From Tsukamurella conjunctivitidis (GTDB taxonomy: Bacteria; Actinomycetota; Actinomycetes; Mycobacteriales; Mycobacteriaceae), in contig NZ_VIGX01000003.1 of the NCBI RefSeq assembly GCF_007858475.1, positions 310,001-374,000 of the forward strand: a stretch of 64,000 nucleotides of DNA, written 5' to 3'. Shown in pieces: positions 19,179 through 28,057 of this stretch. The notes beneath the pieces are model-generated. The model was not told the DNA's origin and did not search any database. It saw only the letters and a list, made by a program, of their open reading frames with translations. Within the stretch, counting starts at the first letter, position 1, and every line of letters begins with the position of its first letter. Both the position numbers and the translations under genes were made by a program.

Positions 19179-19937
19179 TCAGTCCGGCGGCGTGCCGGAC
19201 CATCTGTCTGTCATCACTCCCAGAGCGCCCAGGGCGACGGCTGCGGCGGTCGATGTCCGCAGCACCGTCGGGCCGAGGAGCGCGGGCTGCGCACCCATCC
19301 CGACCAGGGCTTCCAGTTCCTCGGGGCTGATTCCGCCCTCCGGCCCCACCACGATAACGACGGTTTCGGTTACTGAGAAGTCAACCTCGCCGAGAGGCAC
19401 CGCCGAACCCTCGTGCAAGACAACTACATTCGCATCCATACTGGTGAGTAACGGAACGAGTTCCCGCGTCGTCACCAGGTCGTGGACCTCCGGAACATAC
19501 GCTCGCCGTGCTTGTTTCGCGGCGGAACGAGCCACCGCGCGCCACCGCGCGACGCCCTTCTCGGCCTTCCCCTTGCCCCCGTCCCACCGGGAGACGCACC
19601 GGGCAGCCTGCCACGGGACGATCGCATCGATCCCCGCCTCGGTGGCGAGCTCCACCGCCAATTCGGAGCGGTCGGACTTGGGCAGCGCTTGCACCAGCAC
19701 CACGCGCGGCGAGGCGGGCGGCACCCTCCAGGTCTCGGCGCACCGCACCGTCACGTCCGCCTTGCCCACCGCGATCGCCGTGCAGCGAGCGAACCCGCCG
19801 GCACCGTCGGAGAGTACGAGCTCCTCGCCCGTCCGCACCCGCCGGACCGCCGCGGCGTGCCGCCCCTCGTCGCCCGCGAGGAGGTGCTCCTCCCCCGGCG
19901 CGGGGAGCGACTCCGCGAGGAAGACGGTGGCCGCCAC
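19179..19937 (-). CDS. rsmE: 16S rRNA (uracil1498-N3)-methyltransferase
   Basis: 252 aa SPOUT methyltransferase. PUA-like N-terminus (HAAAVRRVRTGEELVLSDGAGGFARC), then LVQALPKSDRSELAVELATEAGIDAIVPW, RWRAVARSAAKQARRAYVPEV and the knotted SAM site VVIVVGPEGGISPEELEAL...LLGPTVLRTSTAA. Immediately downstream of dnaJ2, as in mycobacteria. Confidence 0.95.
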   Translation of the reverse strand: MAATVFLAESLPAPGEEHLLAGDEGRHAAAVRRVRTGEELVLSDGAGGFARCTAIAVGKADVTVRCAETWRVPPASPRVVLVQALPKSDRSELAVELATEAGIDAIVPWQAARCVSRWDGGKGKAEKGVARWRAVARSAAKQARRAYVPEVHDLVTTRELVPLLTSMDANVVVLHEGSAVPLGEVDFSVTETVVIVVGPEGGISPEELEALVGMGAQPALLGPTVLRTSTAAAVALGALGVMTDRWSGTPPD

Positions 19938-19943
19938 CTGCGG

Positions 19944-21110
19944 CTACCGTCCGGCGAAAGTGTCGCGCAGGCGGGAGAAGATGCCGCCGCCCTGGTCCGC
20001 GCCGCCGCGCCGCGCCGCCTGCGGGCCCTCGCCCGGGAACAGCGCCTTGAGCTCGCGCAGCTTCTCGGTCTGCTTCTTGTCCAGACGCGACGGGACCGCG
20101 ACGTCGAAGTGGACGACGAGATTGCCACGCACCTGCGAGTTGACCTGCGGCATGCCGTGGCCGCGCAGCACCTTGGTGTCGCCGGTCTGAGTACCCGGGG
20201 CCACCTCCACCGTGAGCTCGCCGTCGATGACGGTGGGCACCACGACCTCGGACCCCAGCGCCGCGTCGAACATCGGGACCCGCGCCGTCACGTGCAGGGT
20301 GCTGCCGTCCCGGGTGAGGTACTCGTGCTCGCGCTCGGTGACTTCGACGTAGAGGTCGCCGGCGGGACCGCCGCCGGGACCGACCTCGCCCTGGCCCGCG
20401 AGCCGGACGCGCATCCCGTCGCCGACGCCGGCGGGGATCTTCACGGTGAGGTTGCGCCGGGTGCGCACGCGGCCGTCGCCGCTGCACTTGCTGCAGGGGT
20501 TCTCGATGATCTCGCCGACGCCCGAGCAGGTGGGGCACGGCCGCGAGGTCATGACCTGGCCGAGGAAGGACCGCTGGACGGACTGCACCTCGCCCGCGCC
20601 GTGGCAGGTGGGGCACGTCGACGGCTTGCTGTCGCCCTCGGTGCCGGCGCCGTGGCACTTGTCGCAGAGGATCGCCGTGTCGACGGTCAGCTCCCGGCTC
20701 ACGCCGTTGGCGCACTCGTCCAGATCGAGCTCCATGCGGATCAGTGCGTCGTTGCCCTCGCGGACCCGGCCGCGCGGGCCGCGGCCCCCGCCGCCCATGC
20801 CGCCGCCGAAGAACGCCTCGAAGACGTCGCCGAGGCCGCCGGAGAACCCCCCGCCGAAGCCGCCGGCGCCGAACCCGCCGCCGCCCGGCGAGCTGTCCAG
20901 CGGATCACCGCCCATGTCCACGACGCGGCGCTTCTCGGGGTCGCTGAGCACCTCGTAGGCGTCGGAGACGTCGCGGAACTTCTCCTGGGCAGCCTCGTCG
21001 GGGTTCACGTCGGGATGCAGCTCGCGGGCGAGCTTGCGGTACGCGCGCTTGATCTCCTGGTCGGAGGCCTTCGAATCGACCCCGAGGATGCGGTAGTAAT
21101 CACGTGCCAC
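19944..21110 (-). CDS. dnaJ2: Chaperone DnaJ (DnaJ2 type)
   Basis: 388 aa type I Hsp40. J domain with HPD ([13 protein letters not shown]), a Gly/Phe-rich linker (about 75-115), four zinc-binding repeats ([32 protein letters not shown]) and a substrate-binding C-terminus. It stimulates DnaK ATPase. Downstream of hrcA with about 140 bases between; the hrcA-dnaJ2 pairing suggests heat-shock control, although no CIRCE element is visible here. Confidence 0.96.
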   Translation of the reverse strand: MARDYYRILGVDSKASDQEIKRAYRKLARELHPDVNPDEAAQEKFRDVSDAYEVLSDPEKRRVVDMGGDPLDSSPGGGGFGAGGFGGGFSGGLGDVFEAFFGGGMGGGGRGPRGRVREGNDALIRMELDLDECANGVSRELTVDTAILCDKCHGAGTEGDSKPSTCPTCHGAGEVQSVQRSFLGQVMTSRPCPTCSGVGEIIENPCSKCSGDGRVRTRRNLTVKIPAGVGDGMRVRLAGQGEVGPGGGPAGDLYVEVTEREHEYLTRDGSTLHVTARVPMFDAALGSEVVVPTVIDGELTVEVAPGTQTGDTKVLRGHGMPQVNSQVRGNLVVHFDVAVPSRLDKKQTEKLRELKALFPGEGPQAARRGGADQGGGIFSRLRDTFAGR

Positions 21111-21249
21111 TTCTGCGTAATCCCTCTAACGAAATCGGCGACAGTCAGCGGACCTGCTCGGACCGCGCTCAACCCATGATTCCACCACACCGCCGGTTCG
21201 GACCATTCGCGCAGGTCGGGGCGCGGCCGCAGGGGCGTCCGCGGCGCAG

Positions 21250-22284
21250 TCAGCGCTCGCCGAGCACCTCGCCGACGTAACGTGCGACCGCCGCGACCGA
21301 CGCGATCGTGCCCGGGTAGTCCATGCGGGTGGGCCCCAGCACGCCGACGCCGCCGAAGATCGCGCCGGGGGCGCCGTAGCCGGTGGAGATCACCGACGCA
21401 CCGCGCAGGTTCTCGTCCTGCGTCTCCGAGCCGATCGCCACCGAGACGGTGCCGGGCTGCTGCCGCGCGGTGAGCAGCTTGAGCACCACCACCTGCTCCT
21501 CCAGCGTCTCGAGCACACTGCGCAGGGACCCGGAGACGGCGTCGAAATCCGCGGCGTTGCGGGTGAGGTTCGCGGTGCCGCCCAGCACCAGTCGGTCGTC
21601 TGCGCGCTCGACGAGCGTCTCGACCAGCACCGTGGACACCCTGATGACCGCGTCGCGCAGGTCCCGCGGCGCAAGGGGCGCGAGGTCCGCGACACCCATC
21701 GAGGCGTCGGGGATCAGCTTCCCGTGCACCGCCGCGCCGAACAGCTCGCGCAACCGGGAGAGGTCCTCGTCCGACGCGGCGTCGCCCAGTTCCACGAGCC
21801 GCTGCTCGACGCGGCCCGAGTCCAGGATGACCACGAGCAGCAATCGCGTGGGAGCCAGGGCGACGACCTCGAGGTGGCGCACGCGCGCGGAGCTGATGAC
21901 CGGGTACTGGATGACCGCGACCTGCCGGGTGAGCTGCGCCAGGAGCCGCACGGAGCGCTGCAGCACGTCATCGAGGTCGACACCGGTCTCCAAGAACTGC
22001 AGAATCGCACGCCGCTCGGCCGCCGACAACGGCTTGATCTGGGCGATCCGGTCCACGAACTGCCGGTAGCCCTTCTCGGTGGGGATGCGGCCGGAACTGG
22101 TGTGCTGCTGCGTGATGTACCCCTCGGCCTCGAGGACCGCCATGTCGTTGCGGACCGTCGCGCTGGAGACGCCGAGGTGGTGGCGGTCCACCAGGGCCTT
22201 CGAGCCGACGGGCTCATGCGTCTCGACGTAGTCGGCCACGATCGCCCGGAGCACCTCGAAGCGGCGGTCCTCCGTCGTCGACAT
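21250..22284 (-). CDS. hrcA: Heat-inducible transcription repressor HrcA
   Basis: 344 aa. Winged helix at the N-terminus ([66 protein letters not shown]) and the HrcA dimerisation/IDD core, ending [17 protein letters not shown]-type sequence. It represses groE-type heat-shock genes at CIRCE elements. Divergent from the Rv2375-type gene. No CIRCE-like repeat lies in its own upstream region. Confidence 0.95.
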   Translation of the reverse strand: MSTTEDRRFEVLRAIVADYVETHEPVGSKALVDRHHLGVSSATVRNDMAVLEAEGYITQQHTSSGRIPTEKGYRQFVDRIAQIKPLSAAERRAILQFLETGVDLDDVLQRSVRLLAQLTRQVAVIQYPVISSARVRHLEVVALAPTRLLLVVILDSGRVEQRLVELGDAASDEDLSRLRELFGAAVHGKLIPDASMGVADLAPLAPRDLRDAVIRVSTVLVETLVERADDRLVLGGTANLTRNAADFDAVSGSLRSVLETLEEQVVVLKLLTARQQPGTVSVAIGSETQDENLRGASVISTGYGAPGAIFGGVGVLGPTRMDYPGTIASVAAVARYVGEVLGER

Positions 22285-22343
22285 GGCGCGTCCTTTCGCG
22301 AGTGAACTTCGAAGGACCAGTTTACGCGGGCTAGAGTCGAGCC

Positions 22344-22697
22344 GTGATCTTCAAGGGCGTACTCGACGGGAAGCCGTACCCGGATCACGGCCTCACCGCC
22401 CGCGACTGGTCGCAGATCCCGCCGCAGCAGGTGCGGCTGAGCGCGATCATCACCACCACCACCGTGCTGGCGCTGGATCGCCTCCTCTCCGAGGACTCCA
22501 CCTTCTACGGCGACCTGTTCCCGCACGCCGTCGAGTGGAACGGCGACCTCTACCTCGAGGACGGTCTGCACCGCGCCGTCCGGTCCGCGCTGCGCGGCCG
22601 CGAGGTGCTGCACTGCCGGGTGCACGCGCTCCCGCCCGGCACTCCGCGGCGTCCGGCATCCTCGGGTAGGTACGGCAAGCACGCCCGCCAGGACTGA
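22344..22697 (+). CDS. Conserved hypothetical protein of the Rv2375 type
   Basis: 117 aa from GTG. Begins [22 protein letters not shown] and contains [41 protein letters not shown]. It has no recognised catalytic motif, but the DGLHRAVR segment recalls small ParB/Srx-like nucleotide-binding folds (tentative). Mycobacteria carry the same gene divergent from hrcA. The tail after LPPGTPRRP is basic and probably disordered. Confidence 0.75.
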   Translation: MIFKGVLDGKPYPDHGLTARDWSQIPPQQVRLSAIITTTTVLALDRLLSEDSTFYGDLFPHAVEWNGDLYLEDGLHRAVRSALRGREVLHCRVHALPPGTPRRPASSGRYGKHARQD

Positions 22698-22707
22698 GAG
22701 GACTCCC

Positions 22708-23340
22708 ATGTCGCGCACCATCCGCCTGACCGGAACCGGCGTCGCCACCGCGACCCCCGATGTCGTCATCGCCCGGATCGGCGTGGAGTTCCGCGCGGCC
22801 GATGTCGCGACGGCCTTCACCGGCGCCGGCGCGGCGGCGCGCGCGGTCGTCGCCGCGGTTCACGAGGCCGGCGTGTCGGAGGGCGACGTCGCCACGTCGA
22901 ACGTCGGGCTGCAGCCCGTCGAGACGGGCCCGTGGGAGGACCGTCGGCTGGACGGCTACGCCGCGACCGAGTCCCTCACGGTCACCATCCGCACCGTCGC
23001 CGACGCCGCCGCGGTGCTCCAGGCGGCCGCGAGCGCCGCGGGCGACGCCGCGCGGATCCAATCCGTCACCTTCACCGTGTCCGACGGCGCCGCACCCGCC
23101 GCGGCGGCCCGCGAGGCGGCCTTCGCCCACGCGAAGGCCAAGGCGGAGCAGTTCGCGGGCCTGTCGGGCGACGCTCTCGGCGCCGTGCTGTCGATCACCG
23201 ACGATTCCTCGCCGAGTCCGCGCGCCGAGGTGCACGTCGCCGCCAAGTCGCTCGCCGCGGCGGCGCCCGCCGGACCGGCGATGGAGGCCGGCGAGCAGGA
23301 GGTCGGCGCACAGGTCACCGTCGAATGGGAGTTGGTGTAA
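22708..23340 (+). CDS. SIMPL-domain (DUF541) protein, cytoplasmic copy
   Basis: 210 aa. Typical SIMPL pattern: RLTGTGVATATPDVVIARIGVEF at the start, ATSNVGLQP, YAATESLTVTIRTV, then AAREAAFAHAKAKAEQFAGLSG and a final strand VGAQVTVEWELV. No signal peptide, so it should stay inside the cell. It lies 10 bases after the Rv2375-type gene and 66 before a lipoprotein relative, clearly a duplicated pair. SIMPL proteins have no well-defined biochemical activity. Confidence 0.85.
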   Translation: MSRTIRLTGTGVATATPDVVIARIGVEFRAADVATAFTGAGAAARAVVAAVHEAGVSEGDVATSNVGLQPVETGPWEDRRLDGYAATESLTVTIRTVADAAAVLQAAASAAGDAARIQSVTFTVSDGAAPAAAAREAAFAHAKAKAEQFAGLSGDALGAVLSITDDSSPSPRAEVHVAAKSLAAAAPAGPAMEAGEQEVGAQVTVEWELV

Positions 23341-23345
23341 CCGTC

Positions 23346-23366
23346 CGCCCGTTGCCGTAACGGGCG
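23346..23366. terminator. Hairpin between the two SIMPL genes
   Basis: CGCCCGTT-GCCGT-AACGGGCG, a perfect 8-bp stem with a 5-base loop, six bases after the first SIMPL stop. A second GC palindrome follows at about 23373-23393. It may attenuate read-through into the lipoprotein gene. Confidence 0.5.
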
Positions 23367-23406
23367 ATCGGCTGCGGCGGCGGGCCGCCGCTGCCACGCT
23401 GGGGCC

Positions 23407-24150
23407 ATGGCGAACTCCACATCCAGCACAGCACGGAAACTGCGCACCACCGGCGTCGCACTCCTCGCGGCGGTCGTGCTGGGCGGGTCGGTGACGGCGT
23501 GCGGATCGTCGAGCACCAGCAACGACTCGCCGCGCGAGATCACGGCCGTCGGCACCGGAGACGCCTCCGGCAAACCGGACGTGCTGACGGTCGAGCTCGC
23601 CGTCCAGCACCAGGCGGGCGACGTCACCACGGCCCTCAACGACGCCTCGGCGAGCGCGCAGAAGGTGATCGATGCGGCGGGCGCGAACGGCATCGACAGG
23701 AAGGACATCGCCACCGCGAACGTGCGGGTCAACCCCCGCTACGGCACCGACCGGCAGATCACCTCCTACGAGGCGACGCAGTCGCTCACCGTGAAGGTCC
23801 GCAAGCTCGACACCGCGTCGAAACTGCTGGGCGACCTCGCGACCGCGGGCGGCGACGCCACGCGGATCAGCTCCGTCGGCTTCGACGTCGAGAACGATTC
23901 CGCGCTCAAGGCCACCGCCCGCGACAAGGCCTTCGCCGAGGCGAAGAGCCGGGCCGAGCAGTACGCCAAGCTCTCCGGAGGCAGACTCGGCGAGGTCCGG
24001 ACGGTGACCGAGGGAGCGCCCGCGCGCCCGACCACGGCCCGGCAGTACACGCCCGATTCGGCCCCGGGGGTCGCCGCGTCGCCGGTCCCGATCGAGACCG
24101 GCGAACAGTCGCTCACGGTGACGGTGACAGTGGTCTGGGCCCTGTCGTAG
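23407..24150 (+). CDS. SIMPL-domain (DUF541) lipoprotein
   Basis: 247 aa. Signal peptide with lipobox SVTAC (Cys about residue 32) followed by a Ser/Thr-rich linker, so it is probably anchored outside the membrane. The domain repeats the pattern of the previous gene: ITAVGTGDASGKPDVLTVELAV, ATANVRVNPRYG, YEATQSLTVKVR, ARDKAFAEAKSRAEQYAKLSGG and SLTVTVTVVWALS. So one paralogue is cytoplasmic and one is exported. Stop codons of this gene and hemW are two bases apart. Confidence 0.87.
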   Translation: MANSTSSTARKLRTTGVALLAAVVLGGSVTACGSSSTSNDSPREITAVGTGDASGKPDVLTVELAVQHQAGDVTTALNDASASAQKVIDAAGANGIDRKDIATANVRVNPRYGTDRQITSYEATQSLTVKVRKLDTASKLLGDLATAGGDATRISSVGFDVENDSALKATARDKAFAEAKSRAEQYAKLSGGRLGEVRTVTEGAPARPTTARQYTPDSAPGVAASPVPIETGEQSLTVTVTVVWALS

Positions 24151-24151
24151 C

Positions 24152-25336
24152 TCAGTCCAGGAGGCGACGCACCACGCCGTCGGCCAACAGCCTGCCGGCA
24201 TCGGTCAGCACGTACGCGTCACCCAGCCGGCCCAGGTTCCCGACGGCGACCTCGTCCTCGGCCCGGGCGATCTCGTCGGGCCGCAGCACCGAGACCGGGA
24301 TGCCCGAGCGCATGCGCACACGCAGCATGACGTCCTCGACGTGCCGGTCCTCGGCGGTGAGCACCTCGTGGCCCGCGAGCGGCAGTGCGCCGCCCGCGAC
24401 GGCCTCGGCGTAGCGCGCCGGGTGCTTGACGTTCCAGACCCGCGTGCCGGCGACGTGACCATGCGCCCCGGGCCCCGCGCCCCACCAGTTCGCTCCCTCC
24501 CAGTACAGCTCGTTGTGCCGGCATCGGCCCGCCTCCGAGCGGGACCAGTTCGACACCTCGTACCAGTCGAAGCCGGCGTCCTGCAGGGCCCCGTCGAGCA
24601 TCTCGTAGCGGTGGGCGAGCACGTCGTCGTCGGTGTCGGGCAGTTCGCCCCTGCGGATCCGCCGGGCCAGCGCGGTGCCGTCCTCGACGATGAGCGCGTA
24701 CGCGGAGACGTGGTCGACCCCGGCGTCGAGCACGGCGTCGAGCGACGCCCGCAGGTCGTCGTCGGACTCCCCCGGCGTGCCGTAGATCAGGTCCAGGTTG
24801 ACGTGCTCGAATCCGGCCGCGCGCGCCTCCTTCGCCGCCGCGACCGCGCGTCCCGGCGTGTGGGTGCGATCGAGCACCTTGAGCACGTGCGCGGCGGCCG
24901 ACTGCATGCCGAGCGAGATCCGCGTGAAGCCCGCCTCCCGCAGACGCGCGAAGAACTCCGGGGAGGTCGACTCGGGGTTGGACTCGGTGGTCACCTCGGC
25001 GTCGTCGGCGAACCGGAAGTGTCGACGGGCCGTGTCCAGCAGGGCGGCGAGCCCGTCGCCGCCCAGGAGCGACGGGGTGCCGCCGCCGACGAAGACCGTC
25101 GACACCGCGGCGTCGCCGACGACGCCGCGCGCCAGCGCGAGTTCCCCGTCGATCGCGTCCGCCCAGGCCTGCGGTGACGTCGACGCACCGAGCTCGCCCG
25201 CCGTGTAGGTGTTGAAGTCGCAGTATCCGCAGCGTGTCGCGCAGAACGGAACGTGCAGGTAGAGCCCGAACGGCGCGTCCGCGCCCTCGAGTGAGGGCAG
25301 AACGGGAGCGGCGTCGGTGGCGTGCGGGGCGGTCAC
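24152..25336 (-). CDS. hemW: Radical SAM family haem chaperone HemW
   Basis: 394 aa. The radical SAM cluster motif is LHVPFCATRCGYCDFN (CxxxCxxC), followed by FVGGGTPSLL, TTESNPES and RISLGMQS, then a HemN-like C-terminal domain (NWWGAGPGAHGH). The CxxxCxxCxF pattern and length fit HemW, which inserts haem into enzymes, rather than true coproporphyrinogen dehydrogenase HemN. Divergent from the sulfite reductase operon, as in mycobacteria. Confidence 0.92.
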   Translation of the reverse strand: MTAPHATDAAPVLPSLEGADAPFGLYLHVPFCATRCGYCDFNTYTAGELGASTSPQAWADAIDGELALARGVVGDAAVSTVFVGGGTPSLLGGDGLAALLDTARRHFRFADDAEVTTESNPESTSPEFFARLREAGFTRISLGMQSAAAHVLKVLDRTHTPGRAVAAAKEARAAGFEHVNLDLIYGTPGESDDDLRASLDAVLDAGVDHVSAYALIVEDGTALARRIRRGELPDTDDDVLAHRYEMLDGALQDAGFDWYEVSNWSRSEAGRCRHNELYWEGANWWGAGPGAHGHVAGTRVWNVKHPARYAEAVAGGALPLAGHEVLTAEDRHVEDVMLRVRMRSGIPVSVLRPDEIARAEDEVAVGNLGRLGDAYVLTDAGRLLADGVVRRLLD

Positions 25337-25375
25337 CCGTCCAGTCTGGCAGGCACCAGACCGGAGGGCCCTCGG

Positions 25376-25405
25376 CGCTCACCGGATTTCGCTCATCGGT
25401 GAGCG
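25376..25405. promoter_or_regulatory. Overlapping inverted repeats in the hemW / cysteine-leader intergenic region
   Basis: CGCTCACC (25376-25383) and GGTGAGCG (25398-25405) form a perfect 8-bp inverted repeat. Between them a third half-site CGCTCA (25390-25395) pairs with TGAGCG four bases later. Position suits an operator for a sulfur regulator acting on the nirA operon, hemW or both. Confidence 0.45.
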
Positions 25406-25408
25406 GAA

Positions 25409-25426
25409 CCCGATTCTGAGATCGGG
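25409..25426. promoter_or_regulatory. Short inverted repeat before the leader ORF
   Basis: CCCGAT-TCTGAG-ATCGGG, a perfect 6-bp repeat with 6-base spacer, 16 bases before the first leader ATG. It may be an operator half-pair or overlap the promoter. Confidence 0.3.
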
Positions 25427-25442
25427 CCCAACCAGTGGCACA

Positions 25443-25532
25443 ATGATCTCGATGGATGAACAGGGTGAGCTGCTGGCATCGCGCCGGCACATCGATTACC
25501 TGCGGGTCTGCAGCAGCGGCTGTCGGGCCTGA
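25443..25532 (+). CDS. Cysteine-containing leader peptide upstream of nirA
   Basis: 29 codons from ATG 25443, or 26 from ATG 25452. The C-terminal half is SRRHIDYLRVCSSGCRA, the pattern of actinobacterial leader peptides found before sulfur genes (RRHxDxxRVxSxxCR). Cys codons are TGC 25509 and TGT 25521, just before the stop. A hairpin spans the second Cys codon and the stop (25522-25540). Ribosome pausing at Cys codons when Cys-tRNA is scarce could change expression of nirA-cysHDN. Confidence 0.72.
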   Translation: MISMDEQGELLASRRHIDYLRVCSSGCRA

Positions 25533-25540
25533 TTCCCGAC
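25522..25540 (+). promoter_or_regulatory. Candidate attenuator hairpin across the leader stop
   Basis: GTCGGG (25522-25527), loop CCTGATT, CCCGAC (25535-25540). The 5' arm begins inside the second Cys codon and the loop contains the leader TGA, so a ribosome at either Cys codon or the stop would change folding. Confidence 0.45.
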
Positions 25541-25613
25541 GCCCTCTGCCGCGTCGAGTCACCTGAGCGCCACCAGCCCGGCGCACCATCCCATGAATCT
25601 CCCAGGAGTCTCC

Positions 25614-27338
25614 ATGACGTCGATCGCCGACGCCCCTGTCCCCTCCGCCGCCGAGGCCGCACCGACGCGGCCGGCGCGCACGCGGCCGGTCAAGCGCAAG
25701 TCGGAGGGCCAGTGGAAGCTGGGGTACCGCACGCCGCTCAACGCGAACGAGCAGACCAAGCGCGACGACAACCCGCTCAACGTGCGGGCGCGGATCGAGA
25801 ACATCTACTCGAAGCAGGGCTTCGAGTCGATCGACAAGGCCGATCTGCGCGGCCGGATGCGCTGGTGGGGCCTGTACACGCAGCGCGAGCAGGGCTACGA
25901 CGGCACGTACACCGGTGACGAGAACATCGACCTGCTCGAGGCGCCCTACTTCATGATGCGGGTGCGGTGCGACGGCGGGAAGCTCGACGCCGCCCAGATG
26001 CGTACCCTCGGCGAGTTGTCCACCGAGTTCGGCCGCGACACCGCCGACCTGTCGGACCGCGAGAACGTCCAGTTCCACTGGATCGAGATCGAGAACGTCC
26101 CGGAGATCTGGAAGCGGCTCGAGGCCGTCGGCCTCAAGACCACCGAGGCGTGCGGGGACTGCCCCCGCGTGGTGCTCGGCTCGCCGCTGGCGGGCGAGTC
26201 CTTCGGCGAGGTCCTCGACCCCACCCCCGCGATCGACGAGATCGTGCGCCGCTACATCGGCGACCCGAAGTACTCGAACCTGCCGCGCAAGTTCAAGACC
26301 GCCATCTCGGGCCAGCAGGACGTGGTGCACGAGATCAACGACGTCGCCTTCGTCGGCGTGGAGCACCCCGAGCACGGCCCCGGCCTCGACCTGTGGGTCG
26401 GCGGCGGCCTGTCGACGAACCCGATGCTGGCTCAGCGGGTCGGCGCGTGGATCCCGCTCGACGAGGTGCCCGACGTCTGGGAGGGCGTCGTCTCGATCTT
26501 CCGCGACTACGGCTACCGCCGGCTCCGGTCGAAGGCGCGGCTGAAGTTCCTCGTCAAGGACTGGGGCATCGAGAAGTTCCGTCAGGTCCTCGAGGACGAG
26601 TACCTCGGCCGCAAGCTGATCGACGGTCCCGCCCCCGCGCTGCCGGAGCGCCCCATCGACCACATCGGCGTGCAGAAGCTGCGCAACGGCCTCAACGCCG
26701 TCGGCTTCTCCCCCATCGCCGGCCGCGTCTCGGGCACGGTCCTGAGCAAGGTGGCCGACGCGATGGAGCGGATCGGTTCCGACCGTGCCTCTTTCACGCC
26801 GTACCAGAAGCTCATCGTTCTCGATGTCCCCGATGACCAGGTCGATTCCCTGATCGACGAGCTGGCGCCGCTGGGCCTGCAGGGCCGGCCGTCGATCTGG
26901 CGCCGGAACCTCATCGCGTGCAGCGGCATCGAGTTCTGCAAGCTCTCCTTCGTGGAGACCCGCAAGCGCTCGCAGGTGCTGGTCCCGGATCTGGAGCAAC
27001 GGCTGAACGACATCAACGCCCGGCTCGACGTGCCCATCACGGTGAACATCAACGGCTGCCCGAACTCGTGCGGCCGCTCCCAGATCGCCGACATCGGCTT
27101 CAAGGGCCAGCTCGTGGACGACCACGAGGGGAATCAAGTCGAGGGCTTCCAGGTTCACCTTGGTGGAAGCCTCGGCCTCGACAGCGGGTTCGGTCGCAAG
27201 CTGCGCCAGCACAAGGTGCTGTCGACGGAGCTCGGGGACTACATCGAGCGAGTGGTGCGGAACTTCGTGGCACAGCGCGAGACCGGCGAGCGGTTCGCGC
27301 AGTGGACGCTCCGGGCCGCGGAAGAGGATCTGCGATGA
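25614..27338 (+). CDS. nirA: Ferredoxin-dependent sulfite reductase
   Basis: 574 aa from ATG 25614, which has AGGAG five bases upstream; an in-frame ATG at 25593 lacks a site. Reduces sulfite to sulfide with a sirohaem-[4Fe-4S] centre. The cluster ligands are CSGIEFC (Cx5C) and NGCPNSCGR (Cx3C). WWGLYTQREQGYDG and TTEACGDCPR hold the Tyr and Cys positions that are covalently linked in M. tuberculosis NirA. It is the assimilatory enzyme of the sulfate pathway despite its nitrite reductase name, and is followed by cysH with an ATGA overlap. Confidence 0.95.
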   Translation: MTSIADAPVPSAAEAAPTRPARTRPVKRKSEGQWKLGYRTPLNANEQTKRDDNPLNVRARIENIYSKQGFESIDKADLRGRMRWWGLYTQREQGYDGTYTGDENIDLLEAPYFMMRVRCDGGKLDAAQMRTLGELSTEFGRDTADLSDRENVQFHWIEIENVPEIWKRLEAVGLKTTEACGDCPRVVLGSPLAGESFGEVLDPTPAIDEIVRRYIGDPKYSNLPRKFKTAISGQQDVVHEINDVAFVGVEHPEHGPGLDLWVGGGLSTNPMLAQRVGAWIPLDEVPDVWEGVVSIFRDYGYRRLRSKARLKFLVKDWGIEKFRQVLEDEYLGRKLIDGPAPALPERPIDHIGVQKLRNGLNAVGFSPIAGRVSGTVLSKVADAMERIGSDRASFTPYQKLIVLDVPDDQVDSLIDELAPLGLQGRPSIWRRNLIACSGIEFCKLSFVETRKRSQVLVPDLEQRLNDINARLDVPITVNINGCPNSCGRSQIADIGFKGQLVDDHEGNQVEGFQVHLGGSLGLDSGFGRKLRQHKVLSTELGDYIERVVRNFVAQRETGERFAQWTLRAAEEDLR

Positions 27339-28057
27339 GCGCACCGTCGAACCCCCTGACCGGACGCGACGCGGACGAGCTCCGCGCCCTCGCGGACCGC
27401 GCGGCGAAGGAGCTGGAGGGCGCCGACGCGCTCACCCTGCTGCAGTGGACGCTGGACACCTTCGGCGAGGACTTCGTCGTCGCCTCCAACATGCAGGACG
27501 GGGTGCTGGTGCATCTCGCCAAGCAGGTCCAGGACCGCCCGAAGGTGCTGTTCCTCGACACCGGCTACCACTTCCCCGAGACGATCGGCATGCGCGACGC
27601 GGTCGAGGCGATCTACGAGGTGGAACTGCTCAACGTGACGCCCGCGCAGAGCGTCGGGGAGCAGGACGCGACCGTCGGCAAGGACCTGTTCGCGACCGAC
27701 CCGGCGCAATGCTGCAACCTGCGCAAGGTCGTGCCGCTGCGCAAGACCCTGGCGGGCTACCGCGCCTGGGTCACCGGTATCCGCCGCGTCGAGTCGCCCA
27801 CCCGCGCGAACGCGCCCTTCATCTCCTTCGACGAGGGCTTCGGCCTGCTCAAGGTCAATCCCATCGTCGACTGGACCGACGAGCAGATGCAACGGTTCAT
27901 CGAGGAGAACGGCATCCTGGTGAACCCGCTGGTCGACGAGGGTTACCCGTCGATCGGCTGCCAGCCCTGCACCAACAAGCCCGCCCCGGGTTCCGATCCT
28001 CGTAGCGGCCGCTGGGCCGGCTCGACCAAGACAGAATGCGGACTGCACGCCTCATGA
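27335..28057 (+). CDS. cysH: Adenylyl-sulfate (APS) reductase
   Basis: 240 aa. The PP-loop-like N-terminal region (FVVASNMQDGVLVH) and FLDTGYHFPET are followed by the iron-sulfur cysteines CC (126-127) and CxxC (209-212), which mark an APS reductase rather than a PAPS reductase. The catalytic Cys235 lies in TKTECGLH. It yields sulfite and AMP, using thioredoxin. Coupled to nirA upstream and cysD downstream by four-base overlaps. Confidence 0.95.
   Translation: MSAPSNPLTGRDADELRALADRAAKELEGADALTLLQWTLDTFGEDFVVASNMQDGVLVHLAKQVQDRPKVLFLDTGYHFPETIGMRDAVEAIYEVELLNVTPAQSVGEQDATVGKDLFATDPAQCCNLRKVVPLRKTLAGYRAWVTGIRRVESPTRANAPFISFDEGFGLLKVNPIVDWTDEQMQRFIEENGILVNPLVDEGYPSIGCQPCTNKPAPGSDPRSGRWAGSTKTECGLHAS

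Noticed and set aside
22285-22343. CIRCE element upstream of hrcA
   Set aside because: No TTAGCACTC-N9-GAGTGCTAA-like repeat is present between hrcA and its divergent neighbour.
24219-27344. A 1041-codon minus-strand open frame
   Set aside because: It lies opposite nirA and in another frame of hemW; no domain is visible and both overlapped genes are certain.
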